From NCBI GenBank assembly GCA_017303475.1, contig JAFLBO010000001.1, positions 558,001 to 622,000 of the forward strand: a stretch of DNA of 64,000 nucleotides, written 5' to 3'. This DNA comes from Chitinophagales bacterium. Its GTDB lineage: Bacteria; Bacteroidota; Bacteroidia; Chitinophagales; Saprospiraceae. The position numbers and the translations under genes are program-made. This document shows positions 27,940 through 36,973 of this stretch, piece after piece. The notes beneath the pieces are model-generated. The model searched no databases and was not told the DNA's origin. It saw nothing but the letters and a program-made list of their open reading frames with translations. How positions within the stretch are numbered: position 1 is the first letter of the stretch; each line of letters begins with the position of its first letter.

Positions 27940-30762
27940 ATGAAAAGTTACCAATATCTCCTTTTGACAGCCCTATGCTGCCTATTACAACATCAAATTT
28001 ACGCTCAAGCGCCTTCCAGAGTTACGATTAAAGGGGTGGTATCTGATACCACCGGCGAGTTAACCAGTTTCGCAACCGTAATGTTGTTGAATCCTAAAGA
28101 TTCTACCCTGGTTAATTTTACCCGTAGTAGCGATAAAGGCGAGTTCGAATTTAAAAACGTAAAAAACACTCCTTATCTGCTTAAGGTTTCCTTTGTTGGC
28201 CATTTGCCACTTCAAACCTATTTGCCGGTTTCTCCTAATGAAACCAACGATGTAGGTGTTTTGAAAATAAAGCCCATTACCTCTGAGTTACTGGAAGTGG
28301 TGGTTAAAGCCGCCAAATCTACCCTGAGTATACGGGGCGACACGATTGAATACGATGCTTCCTCTTTTAAGGTGCCGCCCGGATCCACGGTAGAAGATCT
28401 GTTACGCCGACTTCCGGGCATAGAAGTAGATGCCGACGGGAATATCCGGGCCCAGGGTCGTGATGTAAAACGGGTTTATGTGGACGGAAAAACCTTTTTT
28501 GGTGATGATCCAAAGGCCGCAACTAAAAACCTGGGCGCAGAAACCATCTCTAAAGTTCAAGTGTATAACGAGTCTTCAGAGCAAGCCAAACTTACCGGTG
28601 TAGATGATGGCAAAAAGGAAAAAGCCATGAACCTGGAACTCAAGGAAGAGTACAAAAAAGGCTCTTTTGGGAAGATAACCGCTGCAGTGGGCACTGAAGA
28701 GAGGTGGGCCGGACGCGGCAGTTACAACCGCTTCAATACGAAAGAACAGCTTTCATTCATCGGTTTTGCCAATAATATCAACCAAACCGGGGTAAACTGG
28801 GAGGATTACGGGGAATTTAAAGGACAAAATACTTTTGGCGATCACGACAATGGCGACTTTGGCTTTAATTCTGGTCGCAGGTATTACTTCTACGATTGGG
28901 GCGGAGCGGATTCTCCTTTCAACAATTTCGACGGTCGCGGTTTTACCACGAACTACGGCGGCGGCGTGAATTATAACTACGATCATAAAAAAGTCAAGTT
29001 CAACGCAAGTTATTTCTACAAGGAAACAAGCCTGGATCTGGATCAGTATACCACCCGTCAGACCTTTTTACCAGACACGACTTTCTTTAATACTGATACG
29101 CTGGGGAAAAATGAGTTTCGCGGAAGTCACAGTCTGGCATCCAGATTAAATTTTGATATTGATTCAAGTGATTTATTGGTTTTCAAACTGGAAGCCCGCA
29201 TGAGCGACGCCAACGGAAGCACTCTGCAAAGTCAGCTTTTTTCCAATGAGAGCAGCCTGCCAACCTCAAATCTGGCTATCAACAACGGCAACCAGCTGGA
29301 TGCCTGGCGCTTATCAGGAACGGGCATTTACCGGCACCGATTTGCTAAAAAAGGTCGCTCTTTCGCCCTAAGCGCCGGTTACAATGATGCTACCAGCGAT
29401 GGCACTGAAACCTTGTCTTCTGAAAACAAAAACCTGCAATCCGATACCCGATCTGTTATTCGTCAGTTTAATTCCAATTTTGCCCATACACGGCAGGTAA
29501 AGTCCAGCGCTTTATTTACCGAACCTCTGAGCAAAACCTGGTTTTTCGAGGCATTCGTTAACGCCAGTCAAACCAACAACGAGGTCAACAGGCCGACCAA
29601 CGATCCGGAGAACAACAATCAGCGAATTGACAGTCTCAGTATTTATTACGATCAGCAGGTGCAATATGGTCGCGTAGGTTCCAGTATTCGATATTCCAAT
29701 AAAGGTTTGAATGTAACAGCAGGCCTGGCAGCGCAAAATCTGCAACTGGATGGCGCATATTCCGTAGATAAAGGTTTACCGTTGCTCTCCGAGCCATTGT
29801 CCAGAGGGTATTTTAATGTTACGCCAAATGTTGAAGCGGAATACCAGCTTCCCAATAATATGTGGTTGAGCGCCAATTACAATTACAGCATTTCAGAGCC
29901 ACAATTCAATGATCTTCAACCAGTTCCGATTGTAACAAACCCAGCGTTCCGCACACTGGGTAATCCCAACCTGGAGCCGCAACGCTCCCACTCACTGGGC
30001 GGCAACTTCAACTACTGGAATGCAAGCAATATGGCCAGTTTTGGCTTAGGGTCTGACCTGGATTTGTACGAAAGTCAGATTGTGTACAGTCAAACCATCA
30101 CGTTTGAAGACAGTGTAGGCGCCGTCACCACCACCAAGCCGGAAAATGTATCAGGAGGAACCAACTTCAGTACTTATTTGTGGTCTAATATTCCAATCAT
30201 CAAAACCAAACTGTCGGTAAACCTCAATCCAAGCTTCTCTATTAATGAGTCGCCATCTTTCATCAACGGAGTAGAAAACGTCACCAACAGTCAAAATTAC
30301 AATATCCGGGTAGGTTTCAACATTACCCCTACATCTGACCTGATCGCAGGATTGAGCGGCAATTTCCGCATCAATAACATTGAATATTCCATCCAGAGCG
30401 AGCAGAACCAAAAAATCAGAGGGTACGGTACGGATGCCTCCATTAAGTGGCAGGTTTGGGATAAAACTTTCCTGGAGAGTAATTTCAATTACAACCTCTA
30501 CAAAAATGAACGCTTCGATTTTGAACAAACAATCGGCATCTGGAATGCATCTGTACGACGTTTGTTCGGTAAAGGAAACAAGATTGAGGTACGGCTTGCA
30601 GCCTTTGACCTGCTAAATCAGCGTGTAAACATCCAGCAATCAGCTTCCCAGAACTACGTTATTAATTCCATTGCGCCAACCCTGGCCAGGTATTACATGC
30701 TTAGCGTAAGTTACAACGTACGCGGGTATGAGAACAAGCTCAAAAAGAACGATTGGTGGTAG
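27940..30762 (+). CDS. Outer-membrane beta-barrel receptor with N-terminal CarboxypepD_reg-like domain (TonB-dependent receptor superfamily)
   Basis: 940 residues from ATG 27940, which begins a clean signal peptide (MKSYQYLLLTALCCLLQHQI then YAQ); a start at 27892 would add 16 residues. About 25-115 is a carboxypeptidase-regulatory-like Ig domain (TIKGVVSDTTGELTSFATV). About 125-240 is a plug-like domain (GSTVEDLLRRLPGIEVDADG, RVYVDGKTFFGDD). The rest is an outer-membrane barrel of the OMP_b-brl_3 type. The ligand is unknown; no SusD partner follows. Confidence 0.85.
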   Translation: MKSYQYLLLTALCCLLQHQIYAQAPSRVTIKGVVSDTTGELTSFATVMLLNPKDSTLVNFTRSSDKGEFEFKNVKNTPYLLKVSFVGHLPLQTYLPVSPNETNDVGVLKIKPITSELLEVVVKAAKSTLSIRGDTIEYDASSFKVPPGSTVEDLLRRLPGIEVDADGNIRAQGRDVKRVYVDGKTFFGDDPKAATKNLGAETISKVQVYNESSEQAKLTGVDDGKKEKAMNLELKEEYKKGSFGKITAAVGTEERWAGRGSYNRFNTKEQLSFIGFANNINQTGVNWEDYGEFKGQNTFGDHDNGDFGFNSGRRYYFYDWGGADSPFNNFDGRGFTTNYGGGVNYNYDHKKVKFNASYFYKETSLDLDQYTTRQTFLPDTTFFNTDTLGKNEFRGSHSLASRLNFDIDSSDLLVFKLEARMSDANGSTLQSQLFSNESSLPTSNLAINNGNQLDAWRLSGTGIYRHRFAKKGRSFALSAGYNDATSDGTETLSSENKNLQSDTRSVIRQFNSNFAHTRQVKSSALFTEPLSKTWFFEAFVNASQTNNEVNRPTNDPENNNQRIDSLSIYYDQQVQYGRVGSSIRYSNKGLNVTAGLAAQNLQLDGAYSVDKGLPLLSEPLSRGYFNVTPNVEAEYQLPNNMWLSANYNYSISEPQFNDLQPVPIVTNPAFRTLGNPNLEPQRSHSLGGNFNYWNASNMASFGLGSDLDLYESQIVYSQTITFEDSVGAVTTTKPENVSGGTNFSTYLWSNIPIIKTKLSVNLNPSFSINESPSFINGVENVTNSQNYNIRVGFNITPTSDLIAGLSGNFRINNIEYSIQSEQNQKIRGYGTDASIKWQVWDKTFLESNFNYNLYKNERFDFEQTIGIWNASVRRLFGKGNKIEVRLAAFDLLNQRVNIQQSASQNYVINSIAPTLARYYMLSVSYNVRGYENKLKKNDWW

Positions 30763-30814
30763 ACAATTTTGTACCATACAATTTTCAGCCTGAATAACCG
30801 TTTGCTTGTTCGAT

Positions 30815-30856
30815 TTTAACCACTGAGGCACAAGCTGCTTCGCCTCAGTGGTTAAA
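30815..30856. repeat. Dispersed inverted repeat, 15-bp perfect arms
   Basis: TTTAACCACTGAGGC at 30815-30829 and its complement at 30842-30856, 12-base loop. Shortest intact member of the family; between two plus-strand genes. Confidence 0.75.
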
Positions 30857-30882
30857 TCATATACCTGCATTAAAACGAAATT

Positions 30883-31857
30883 ATGCGACACCGACACATT
30901 GGAGTGATGGCATTATTGCTGCTAAGCTCCACCTTGTTTGCTCAAAAAAAGCACAAAACAGAACCGGCCGGCCCGCTTTCTGCTGATGCTGTTGTTCAAT
31001 TACAAGGTATTGAAGACACCCTCGGCGTTTTGGGTTACGCCATAGTGAATGACTCCATTGAAGCGGAACGATTTGCAGCCTGCAAAGTCTTTATTACTAC
31101 CCTGGTGAGAGCCTTAAGGGTGGAGAATTCCTTTTCATACCCTTTTGAACAGCTAAAATCTGTTTCTATTCTTACTCCTCCCGACAGCACTTTCCGGATT
31201 TTCACCTGGCAACTTTTCGTCAATGATTCTACCTACCGGTATTATGGGGCCATTCAGATGAACGAAAAACAGTTGAAGTTGTATCCATTGATTGACCGGA
31301 GTTTTGAGTTGTCGGAATTTCCTGCCTATGAGGCATTGGCGGCAGATAAATGGTATGGCGCCCTGTATTACAACATTCGGCAATTCGATACCAGACAAGG
31401 CAAAAAGTACCTGCTCCTGGGCTTTGACGCTTTCGAATTTTTTGAAAAACGCAAGCTCATAGATGTAATCAGCTTCGATAAGGAAGGCAAGCCGCATTTT
31501 GGCGCTCCGGTGTTGGATCACGGCTCGGATGTTCCTGCCAAAAACAGGATGTATCTGCAATATTCAGCCGATGCCAAAGTGAAATTGAACTGGGATGAGC
31601 AATATCAAATGATTATCATGGATCACTTGATTCCCTGGGATAGTCCTTATGGCAGAGGCTCAACCTATGTACCCGACGGAAGTTATGATGCCTACAAGTT
31701 TGAAAAAGGTAAGTGGAAATACATCGACAAAGTATTTGACGACAAACAGAAAGATGTACCAATGCCGGAACCAGTTCTTGATACCAGGAAAGAAAAAGAC
31801 ATAGTAGGAAAGAAAAAAGGCATCTGGGGCAGAGAACGGATCTACAAGAAAAATTGA
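30883..31857 (+). CDS. Conserved secreted hypothetical protein
   Basis: 324 residues. Signal peptide (GVMALLLLSSTLFAQ) followed by a basic stretch. The mature part has FSYPFEQLKSVSILTPPDSTFRIFTWQLFVND, then YYNIRQF and YLLLGFDA, and a C-terminal Lys-rich tail. This protein type recurs in Bacteroidota genomes from memory, but I know no function. It may share a transcript with the barrel receptor upstream, although the inverted repeat lies between them. Confidence 0.7.
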   Translation: MRHRHIGVMALLLLSSTLFAQKKHKTEPAGPLSADAVVQLQGIEDTLGVLGYAIVNDSIEAERFAACKVFITTLVRALRVENSFSYPFEQLKSVSILTPPDSTFRIFTWQLFVNDSTYRYYGAIQMNEKQLKLYPLIDRSFELSEFPAYEALAADKWYGALYYNIRQFDTRQGKKYLLLGFDAFEFFEKRKLIDVISFDKEGKPHFGAPVLDHGSDVPAKNRMYLQYSADAKVKLNWDEQYQMIIMDHLIPWDSPYGRGSTYVPDGSYDAYKFEKGKWKYIDKVFDDKQKDVPMPEPVLDTRKEKDIVGKKKGIWGRERIYKKN

Positions 31858-31958
31858 TTGTTTTCGGCGGTGGCGCTGCCGCGCAAAAATTTAAAGGATT
31901 GTACGGGTTTGTGCAAAAAAGGGGCGCTAATGGGATTTAGTTCAGGGGCTTTCACCAC

Positions 31959-32007
31959 TGAGGCACATAGGGCACTAAGGAATTGCCTTAGTGCCCTATG
32001 TGCCTCA
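31959..32007. repeat. Dispersed inverted repeat, 22-bp perfect arms
   Basis: TGAGGCACATAGGGCACTAA... 31959-31980 and its complement 31986-32007, loop of 5. It can form a strong hairpin between convergent genes, and runs directly into a CACTCACT simple repeat. Confidence 0.8.
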
Positions 32008-32044
32008 CTCACTCACTCACTCACTCACTCACCCACTCACTCAT
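32005..32044. repeat. Simple repeat (TCAC)n
   Basis: About nine TCAC units end at the stop of the minus-strand lipoprotein gene. Related in sequence to the GAATGAGT tract before gcvP. Confidence 0.8.
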
Positions 32045-32718
32045 TTAAACACCACGTCCTTGAATTTCGGACGATAAACGCCTGCGCCATAGCCCCCTGC
32101 ACCGGTTACCTCCAGCAAAGCCGGGGCTGATCTGCGTTCCAGGTATATTTTCCCTGGACCAGCGCCTACTTTAGCCATTTTATCAGCGGGTACAATTAAG
32201 GCTGTAGCCCCATTTTCAATGGTGATGGCGGCCTGTGCATCTCCTTCATTTTCACCATTGATCCAAACACCAGCCGCCTCGTTGTCGCCCAGGGCTGCGC
32301 CTGTCCATGGTATGGTAAAAGCAGCGTTTCTGGCGATGGAATCGGGAATGGCGCCAAAGGCTATTTCGTTGATTACTACTGTATTTTCAAACACTTTTCC
32401 GTCCGTGTCTTCCCACTTAAACGTGCCGGAGGATTTGAATCCTGCATATTGTTTTTCATAAAAGGCCAGTACCTTATTGAAAGACAATTTATCTCCTTCA
32501 AAACTTACAACACTGGGGTCTGCCAACTCGAGCAGTGTGCCTGTAATACTACCAAACCGAAACCATGCACGCGCATAGGTAATGTCTTCATTGGCATTGT
32601 AAAACAGTTCGTAATGTGTAAAAATCCGGTCCTGATTTACATCTGCAGACGACTCGCGCTGGCAAGAGGTAGCAAGTAAAACAATAGACAGGGTTAGACT
32701 GAAAAGAAAATACCGCAT
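32041..32718 (-). CDS. Lipoprotein downstream of TPP-riboswitch receptor
   Basis: 225 residues with a clear lipobox (LLATSCQRE, Cys19). The mature part is beta-rich (FTHYELFYNANEDITYARAWFRFG, AAITIENGATALIVPADK) and I do not recognise a family. It starts 74 bases after the TonB receptor on the same strand, so it is probably in the same riboswitch-controlled operon and may be a surface partner for thiamine or precursor uptake (inference). Its stop is at the edge of the simple repeat. Confidence 0.7.
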   Translation of the reverse strand: MRYFLFSLTLSIVLLATSCQRESSADVNQDRIFTHYELFYNANEDITYARAWFRFGSITGTLLELADPSVVSFEGDKLSFNKVLAFYEKQYAGFKSSGTFKWEDTDGKVFENTVVINEIAFGAIPDSIARNAAFTIPWTGAALGDNEAAGVWINGENEGDAQAAITIENGATALIVPADKMAKVGAGPGKIYLERRSAPALLEVTGAGGYGAGVYRPKFKDVVFK

Positions 32719-32792
32719 AATAGAAAGTGATTTTGTTTGTTCGAAAACGGCTGAAACAAACTGATGTTACATCACTGCCTGATAAGAAACTG

Positions 32793-35060
32793 TTAAAAGC
32801 GCCATTGTACTGTAGCCATCCAGTGACGACCAGCTTGCGGAAAAAGTCCGGACAACTGATAGGTGCTACCACTTTCCAGTTGAGCAAACGGGTCATCGGG
32901 TCTGGGATCGTATCCTGCGGAGACAAATCGATAAACCCAGCCGTTGGAAACAAACTGTGCGTTCAGGAAATTATTGAGGCTAAAAATGAAGTTCAATTCC
33001 TTTCCTGCATATTTATGGAGGGTCCAGTTCAGGCGCAAATCGCATACCCCGTAAGGATCCAGCGAAGCGGTGCGGTTGGAAGTGTTATCCAGATACTGAC
33101 GTGATACGTATTTGCCAATTACCGAACTGCCGAAAGATTGCCCCTTCCCTGCCCTATTTACCTTATTCCACCAGGTTTTGCCTACTTCCAAACGGGCAAT
33201 CAGGGCTGGTGAAAATGCCAGATCGGTATTTTGATGCTGCACCGAAATTTGCTCGCCTGTATCCCAGACATCAACAAACTCAGTGAATTCCCGCACTTTA
33301 TTCTGACTTAAAGAAGCGCTTCCTGCTAATTGCCAGCTTTGTCCCAAAGCGCCATTAAACTCCAGTTCCACACCCGTTCGGCGACTATCTGGCACATTGG
33401 TCCGGATGTAAGCGCCCACATCGTTGATTCGACCATCCAGCACCAGTTGATTGCGGTATTGCATGTGGAATACATTGACTGAGCCAGTCCAAACACCACG
33501 TGTAAAGCGCAATCCTCCTTCCAAATCCAGCATTTGCTCTGGTTTGGGCCGGCTGTTGGGCGTACTTTGGGTGTAATCATCCCGATTGGGTTCCCTGTGG
33601 CCCAGGCCCGCAAATGCATATGCCTGCCAGGGAGCTGCCAATCGATAACTGAATCCAATTTTGGGGTTAAAAAATAAAAGTGCAGCTGTTTGATCCACCT
33701 GATTCAGTTCGTTATTGTAGCCTTCAAACTGGTAATTCACAGATCTGATTTGCAAATCGGCAAACAGATTCCAGGGCTCAGCAGGTGCAGTTTCTACTTT
33801 CATAAACAGGTTGCCATCTGTTTTGGCCGCCTGATTGTCGTAGTAACGGTAGTCGTTCAACACGCCGGTATATTGTGCTGCCCAAATAATCTCACCAAAG
33901 TGATCGCCTTCATAGCGACTCAAGCCGCCGCCCCACAACACTGACGATTTCCAGGACCATTCCGGCAACCAGCGCAAGGCAAATGTGCCACCGTAAAAGT
34001 GATTATCCAACCAGCGCCGACGGATCAGGTCGGTACTTGTAGTTGAAGAATCGCCAATACGGATGCCATAATTGGCCAATACCTGGTCTGCTTTAAATTG
34101 TTCAAAATAGCCAAATCCGCGGGTATAGTGTCCGTTCAGCTGCAGCATCCAGTTAGTAGCCAGCTGGCGTTTATAATGCAGCAAATAATGGCGTTGGGTA
34201 TAATTATCTACCTCATCCGGGTGCGGCGAGCCATTGCGTTCGGTCCCGGATACGTTGTAAGTGCGCAGGTTTGGATCGTTGATATACTGCACAGGCAAAC
34301 CATTCCAGGCCTGATAAGTTATTTCATGGCCAGAAAGCAGGTGGAATTGAAGGGATTGCTTTTCGTCAACATATGCACCTGTGAGGTGAATACCTCGTAG
34401 GTTGGCGCTGGCACGGTCTACATAGCCATCTGATAAAACCTGCGACACGCGGGCTGAAAAAGCAAGCCCATTATCAAGCAAGCCAGTGCCCAGATGAATA
34501 CTGTGCTTTCTGGTGCCAAATGATCCAAGTGTGTTGTTGATGCTGGCAAATCTTTGAGATTCCACCTTAGATAAATCCAGATTGATGGTTGCGCCGAATG
34601 CTCCGGCGCCGTTTGTACTTGTTCCAACGCCTCTTTGTACCTGAATTTCATCCACACTGGAAACCAGATCCGGCATATTGACCCAAAAAACGCCCTGACT
34701 TTCTGCATCGTTTACCGGAATGCCGTTCAGAGTGATGTTGACACGGGTTGGATCGCTGCCCCGGATGCGCAAACCGGTATAGCCGGTACCCGCGCCTGCA
34801 TCGGAGGTTTCTACCAGCGAGGGCACAGCAGACAAGAGGAACGGAATGTCCTGTGCATGGTATTGCTTACTAAGTTGCTGGGCAGAGTAGTTGCTGTGCG
34901 GTATAGGACTATTCTGTTGGGCTCTTGTAGCCTGTACCACTACCTCCCGCAAAGAAACTTGAGTTGCAAGAGAGTCAGAAGTTGTCGATTGGGCTGATAA
35001 ATAGCCAGGAAAAAAGGAAAGCGTAGCAAACGCCAGAAAAACACGAATGACAGAAGTCAT
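32793..35060 (-). CDS. TonB-dependent outer-membrane receptor under TPP riboswitch control (predicted thiamine/precursor uptake)
   Basis: 755 residues from ATG 35060, with signal peptide ending YLSAQ; the frame extends to 35087 but that start is in the regulatory leader. There is a TonB-box-like segment (VSLREVVVQATR), a plug domain (about 45-165: TGLRIRGSDPTRVNITLNGIPVNDAE, EIQVQRGVGTSTNGAGAFGATINLD) and a beta-barrel ending in aromatic F (ATVQWRF). The TPP aptamer 76 bases upstream implies repression by thiamine pyrophosphate. TPP-controlled TonB receptors have been proposed as thiamine transporters (OMR1) in Bacteroidota. The ligand is inferred from the riboswitch. Confidence 0.87.
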   Translation of the reverse strand: MTSVIRVFLAFATLSFFPGYLSAQSTTSDSLATQVSLREVVVQATRAQQNSPIPHSNYSAQQLSKQYHAQDIPFLLSAVPSLVETSDAGAGTGYTGLRIRGSDPTRVNITLNGIPVNDAESQGVFWVNMPDLVSSVDEIQVQRGVGTSTNGAGAFGATINLDLSKVESQRFASINNTLGSFGTRKHSIHLGTGLLDNGLAFSARVSQVLSDGYVDRASANLRGIHLTGAYVDEKQSLQFHLLSGHEITYQAWNGLPVQYINDPNLRTYNVSGTERNGSPHPDEVDNYTQRHYLLHYKRQLATNWMLQLNGHYTRGFGYFEQFKADQVLANYGIRIGDSSTTSTDLIRRRWLDNHFYGGTFALRWLPEWSWKSSVLWGGGLSRYEGDHFGEIIWAAQYTGVLNDYRYYDNQAAKTDGNLFMKVETAPAEPWNLFADLQIRSVNYQFEGYNNELNQVDQTAALLFFNPKIGFSYRLAAPWQAYAFAGLGHREPNRDDYTQSTPNSRPKPEQMLDLEGGLRFTRGVWTGSVNVFHMQYRNQLVLDGRINDVGAYIRTNVPDSRRTGVELEFNGALGQSWQLAGSASLSQNKVREFTEFVDVWDTGEQISVQHQNTDLAFSPALIARLEVGKTWWNKVNRAGKGQSFGSSVIGKYVSRQYLDNTSNRTASLDPYGVCDLRLNWTLHKYAGKELNFIFSLNNFLNAQFVSNGWVYRFVSAGYDPRPDDPFAQLESGSTYQLSGLFPQAGRHWMATVQWRF

Positions 35061-35135
35061 TGATAAAGAAGTGATTGAGTGAAACATCCACCTGCGGAAG
35101 GGGCTTCTGCAGGTGTAGTGATGCCACTACCCCGT

Positions 35136-35215
35136 CTCAGTTCCTTACCCAAAATTACTTGGGCAAGTTCGATGGGTGTAATCTCAGTCCGCCTTGCAGC
35201 GAACACCCCAATGAG
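35136..35215 (-). promoter_or_regulatory. TPP riboswitch aptamer (THI element)
   Basis: On the minus strand the conserved parts appear in order: P1 CTCATT, GGGGTG, then GGACTGAGATTACACCC (the pyrimidine-sensor CTGAGA...ACCC), then GAACTTG, CCCAAGTAATTTTGGG and TAAGGAA, closing with CTGAG to pair P1. These match the TPP consensus around CUGAGA, ACCY and GAACCUG. Two further hairpins follow toward the gene (35115-35130 GTAGTG/CACTAC; about 35088-35115 CACCTGC/GCAGGTG) without a U tract, suggesting control of translation rather than termination. Confidence 0.85.
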
Positions 35216-35221
35216 TTGCCG

Positions 35222-35229
35222 CAAAGATC
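35222..35229 (-). promoter_or_regulatory. Likely promoter -7 box for the riboswitch transcript
   Basis: GATCTTTG on the minus strand (one base from TAnnTTTG) just upstream of the aptamer, with TTTTG about 16-17 bases before it. Confidence 0.4.
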
Positions 35230-35254
35230 GGAAAAAACACTCAATCAAAAGCAA

Positions 35255-36034
35255 TCAATATCGGATATCCCAGAAATAAGGTTGTTCCTCTTTGATGTTT
35301 TCCTGAATCAATTTGAAAAGCGCCTTTTGGTAGTCGGCTTCCGTGCTTTTTTTACCCTTTTGCTTTTTGGGCAAATCCAGTTCTGTGGTTAATTTTTTAG
35401 GTTCAATACGGTTTGCCGTAATTATCATGGCGCCATCGTTTACATCCACTTCCAGAATCAATCCGGGCAATCCGCACAAGCGTTCGGGACCGCCGCTATG
35501 TGGAATATCCAGGGCAAACCATGCCACTATTTTTTGCTGTTTAACAGTATCCTGCCAGCTTGCATTCATACACAAATGGCCGGCCACCTCCTTCATGTCA
35601 TTCAAGATTTTCCAGTCCTGACAACGAATAGAGTCCTGGACCAAATAAGTTTTACCTTGTAGAACCAGTGCGTCTGAGGTAGTATTTTTTGCGAAATCGC
35701 GTTTTACCCAAAATGTCTCTCTACGCCAGGAATAGCCCATATCATCGGCATTCACCCTTTCTTCAGAGTCCAGATAATGCGTTTCCGTTGGGGTGAAATG
35801 CAGGAGGGTATATTCACTCCACTCTGCATTTTTGCCGTACATGTAACTCACCCTTTCTTTACGCTGCTTGCTCAGGTAAGTAAGTGCAGCCATCTTTTTT
35901 GTCCAGTTGTGGGTAACCAGGTATCGGATAGTGCCTTCTGTAAGTGGACCTGATTCCGGGGTAGTTTGGGCGTTAACAGACAAAGAAATACCGAAAATCA
36001 AGCAGATCAACAAGGGTAGTTTGTGCTTTTGCAT
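35255..36034 (-). CDS. GLPGLI family secreted protein
   Basis: 259 residues; signal peptide to SVNAQ. The family signature CGLPGLILEVDVNDG is present in the second half. These proteins are abundant in Bacteroidota, often beside TonB receptors, and have no proven role. It ends 40 bases before the TPP aptamer, which belongs to the next gene. Confidence 0.85.
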   Translation of the reverse strand: MQKHKLPLLICLIFGISLSVNAQTTPESGPLTEGTIRYLVTHNWTKKMAALTYLSKQRKERVSYMYGKNAEWSEYTLLHFTPTETHYLDSEERVNADDMGYSWRRETFWVKRDFAKNTTSDALVLQGKTYLVQDSIRCQDWKILNDMKEVAGHLCMNASWQDTVKQQKIVAWFALDIPHSGGPERLCGLPGLILEVDVNDGAMIITANRIEPKKLTTELDLPKKQKGKKSTEADYQKALFKLIQENIKEEQPYFWDIRY

Positions 36035-36112
36035 GGAAGTGAATTGGTTAGTTCAATGGAAATCGTCGCAATAACGTCGTTTTTGTACTTCTGATTTTAT
36101 GGACGCTTCATG

Positions 36113-36120
36113 TATTTTTG
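36113..36120 (+). promoter_or_regulatory. pyrF promoter -7 box, leaderless arrangement
   Basis: TATTTTTG followed by only four bases (CGCC) and the pyrF ATG. Transcription would begin at or near the start codon. Confidence 0.55.
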
Positions 36121-36124
36121 CGCC

Positions 36125-36943
36125 ATGAATCGCACCCAGCTAGTTGCCGAAATTTTTCGCAAAAAAACCTTCTTATGCGTTGGTTTAGATACGGAATGGA
36201 CTAAAATTCCCAGTCATTTACTGGATTCTGAAGATCCGGTTTTTGAATTCAACCGACAAATCATTGACGCCACCCGCAATCACTGTGTAGCTTACAAGCC
36301 CAATCTTGCTTTTTACGAAGCGCTTGGGCCTGCCGGATGGTTATCGCTGGCCAAAACCATCAAACACATTGGCAACCAACACTTTATCATCGCCGATGCC
36401 AAGCGGGGTGATATTGGCAACACCAGCCGTATGTATGCCGAAGCTTTTTTCAACCAGATGGGTTGCGATGCCGTTACCATAGCCCCCTATATGGGCGAAG
36501 ACAGCGTAGCGCCTTTTCTTGGCTTTCCGGATAAATGGGCCATTGTACTGGCACTAACCTCCAATAAGGGCAGTGAGGATTTCCAGCGCGACTGGCTGGA
36601 AGATTCCAGGATGCCATTATGGGAAAAGGTCATCCTTAAAACCCAGGAATGGGGGACATCGGAAAACCTCATGTATGTGGTAGGCGCCACACATCCGGAA
36701 GCATTCATTCGGGTTCGGGAGCTTGCTCCTGATCATTTTCTGCTGGTGCCGGGGGTTGGCGCCCAAGGTGGCGACCTTGCGGCCATTTGTCAGCACGGCA
36801 TGAACAAAGATTGTGGTTTGCTGGTAAATGCCTCCAGAAGTGTTATTTATGCCTCCGGCGGCACTGATTTTGCACAAAAGGCAGAAGAGGAAGCCAAAAG
36901 GTTGCAGGAGGAGATGGAAAAAATCCTCGCCAATTTTCATTAA
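36125..36943 (+). CDS. pyrF: Orotidine 5'-phosphate decarboxylase, type 2
   Basis: 272 residues from ATG 36125; an in-frame ATG at 36110 lies inside the promoter box and is rejected. Converts OMP to UMP. Seen: FLCVGLDTEW at the N-terminus, the catalytic DAKRGDIGNTS (Asp-Lys-x-x-Asp), and VPGVGAQGGDL with AS(R)SVIYAS at the phosphate-binding end. The length fits the longer type 2 subfamily. Followed at 30 bases by ribD, likely co-transcribed. Confidence 0.95.
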   Translation: MNRTQLVAEIFRKKTFLCVGLDTEWTKIPSHLLDSEDPVFEFNRQIIDATRNHCVAYKPNLAFYEALGPAGWLSLAKTIKHIGNQHFIIADAKRGDIGNTSRMYAEAFFNQMGCDAVTIAPYMGEDSVAPFLGFPDKWAIVLALTSNKGSEDFQRDWLEDSRMPLWEKVILKTQEWGTSENLMYVVGATHPEAFIRVRELAPDHFLLVPGVGAQGGDLAAICQHGMNKDCGLLVNASRSVIYASGGTDFAQKAEEEAKRLQEEMEKILANFH

Positions 36944-36973
36944 CCTCCCTACCCTGCTCTTAACCCATAAATT

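Noticed and set aside
30815..32044. CRISPR-like array
   Set aside because: Repeats are inverted and differ in length; no regular spacers and no cas genes.
36110..36124. Start of pyrF at 36110
   Set aside because: This codon lies inside the TATTTTTG promoter box; ATG 36125 gives the family N-terminus.
36944..36973. Riboswitch (FMN) before ribD
   Set aside because: Only 30 bases between pyrF and ribD; no RFN element.
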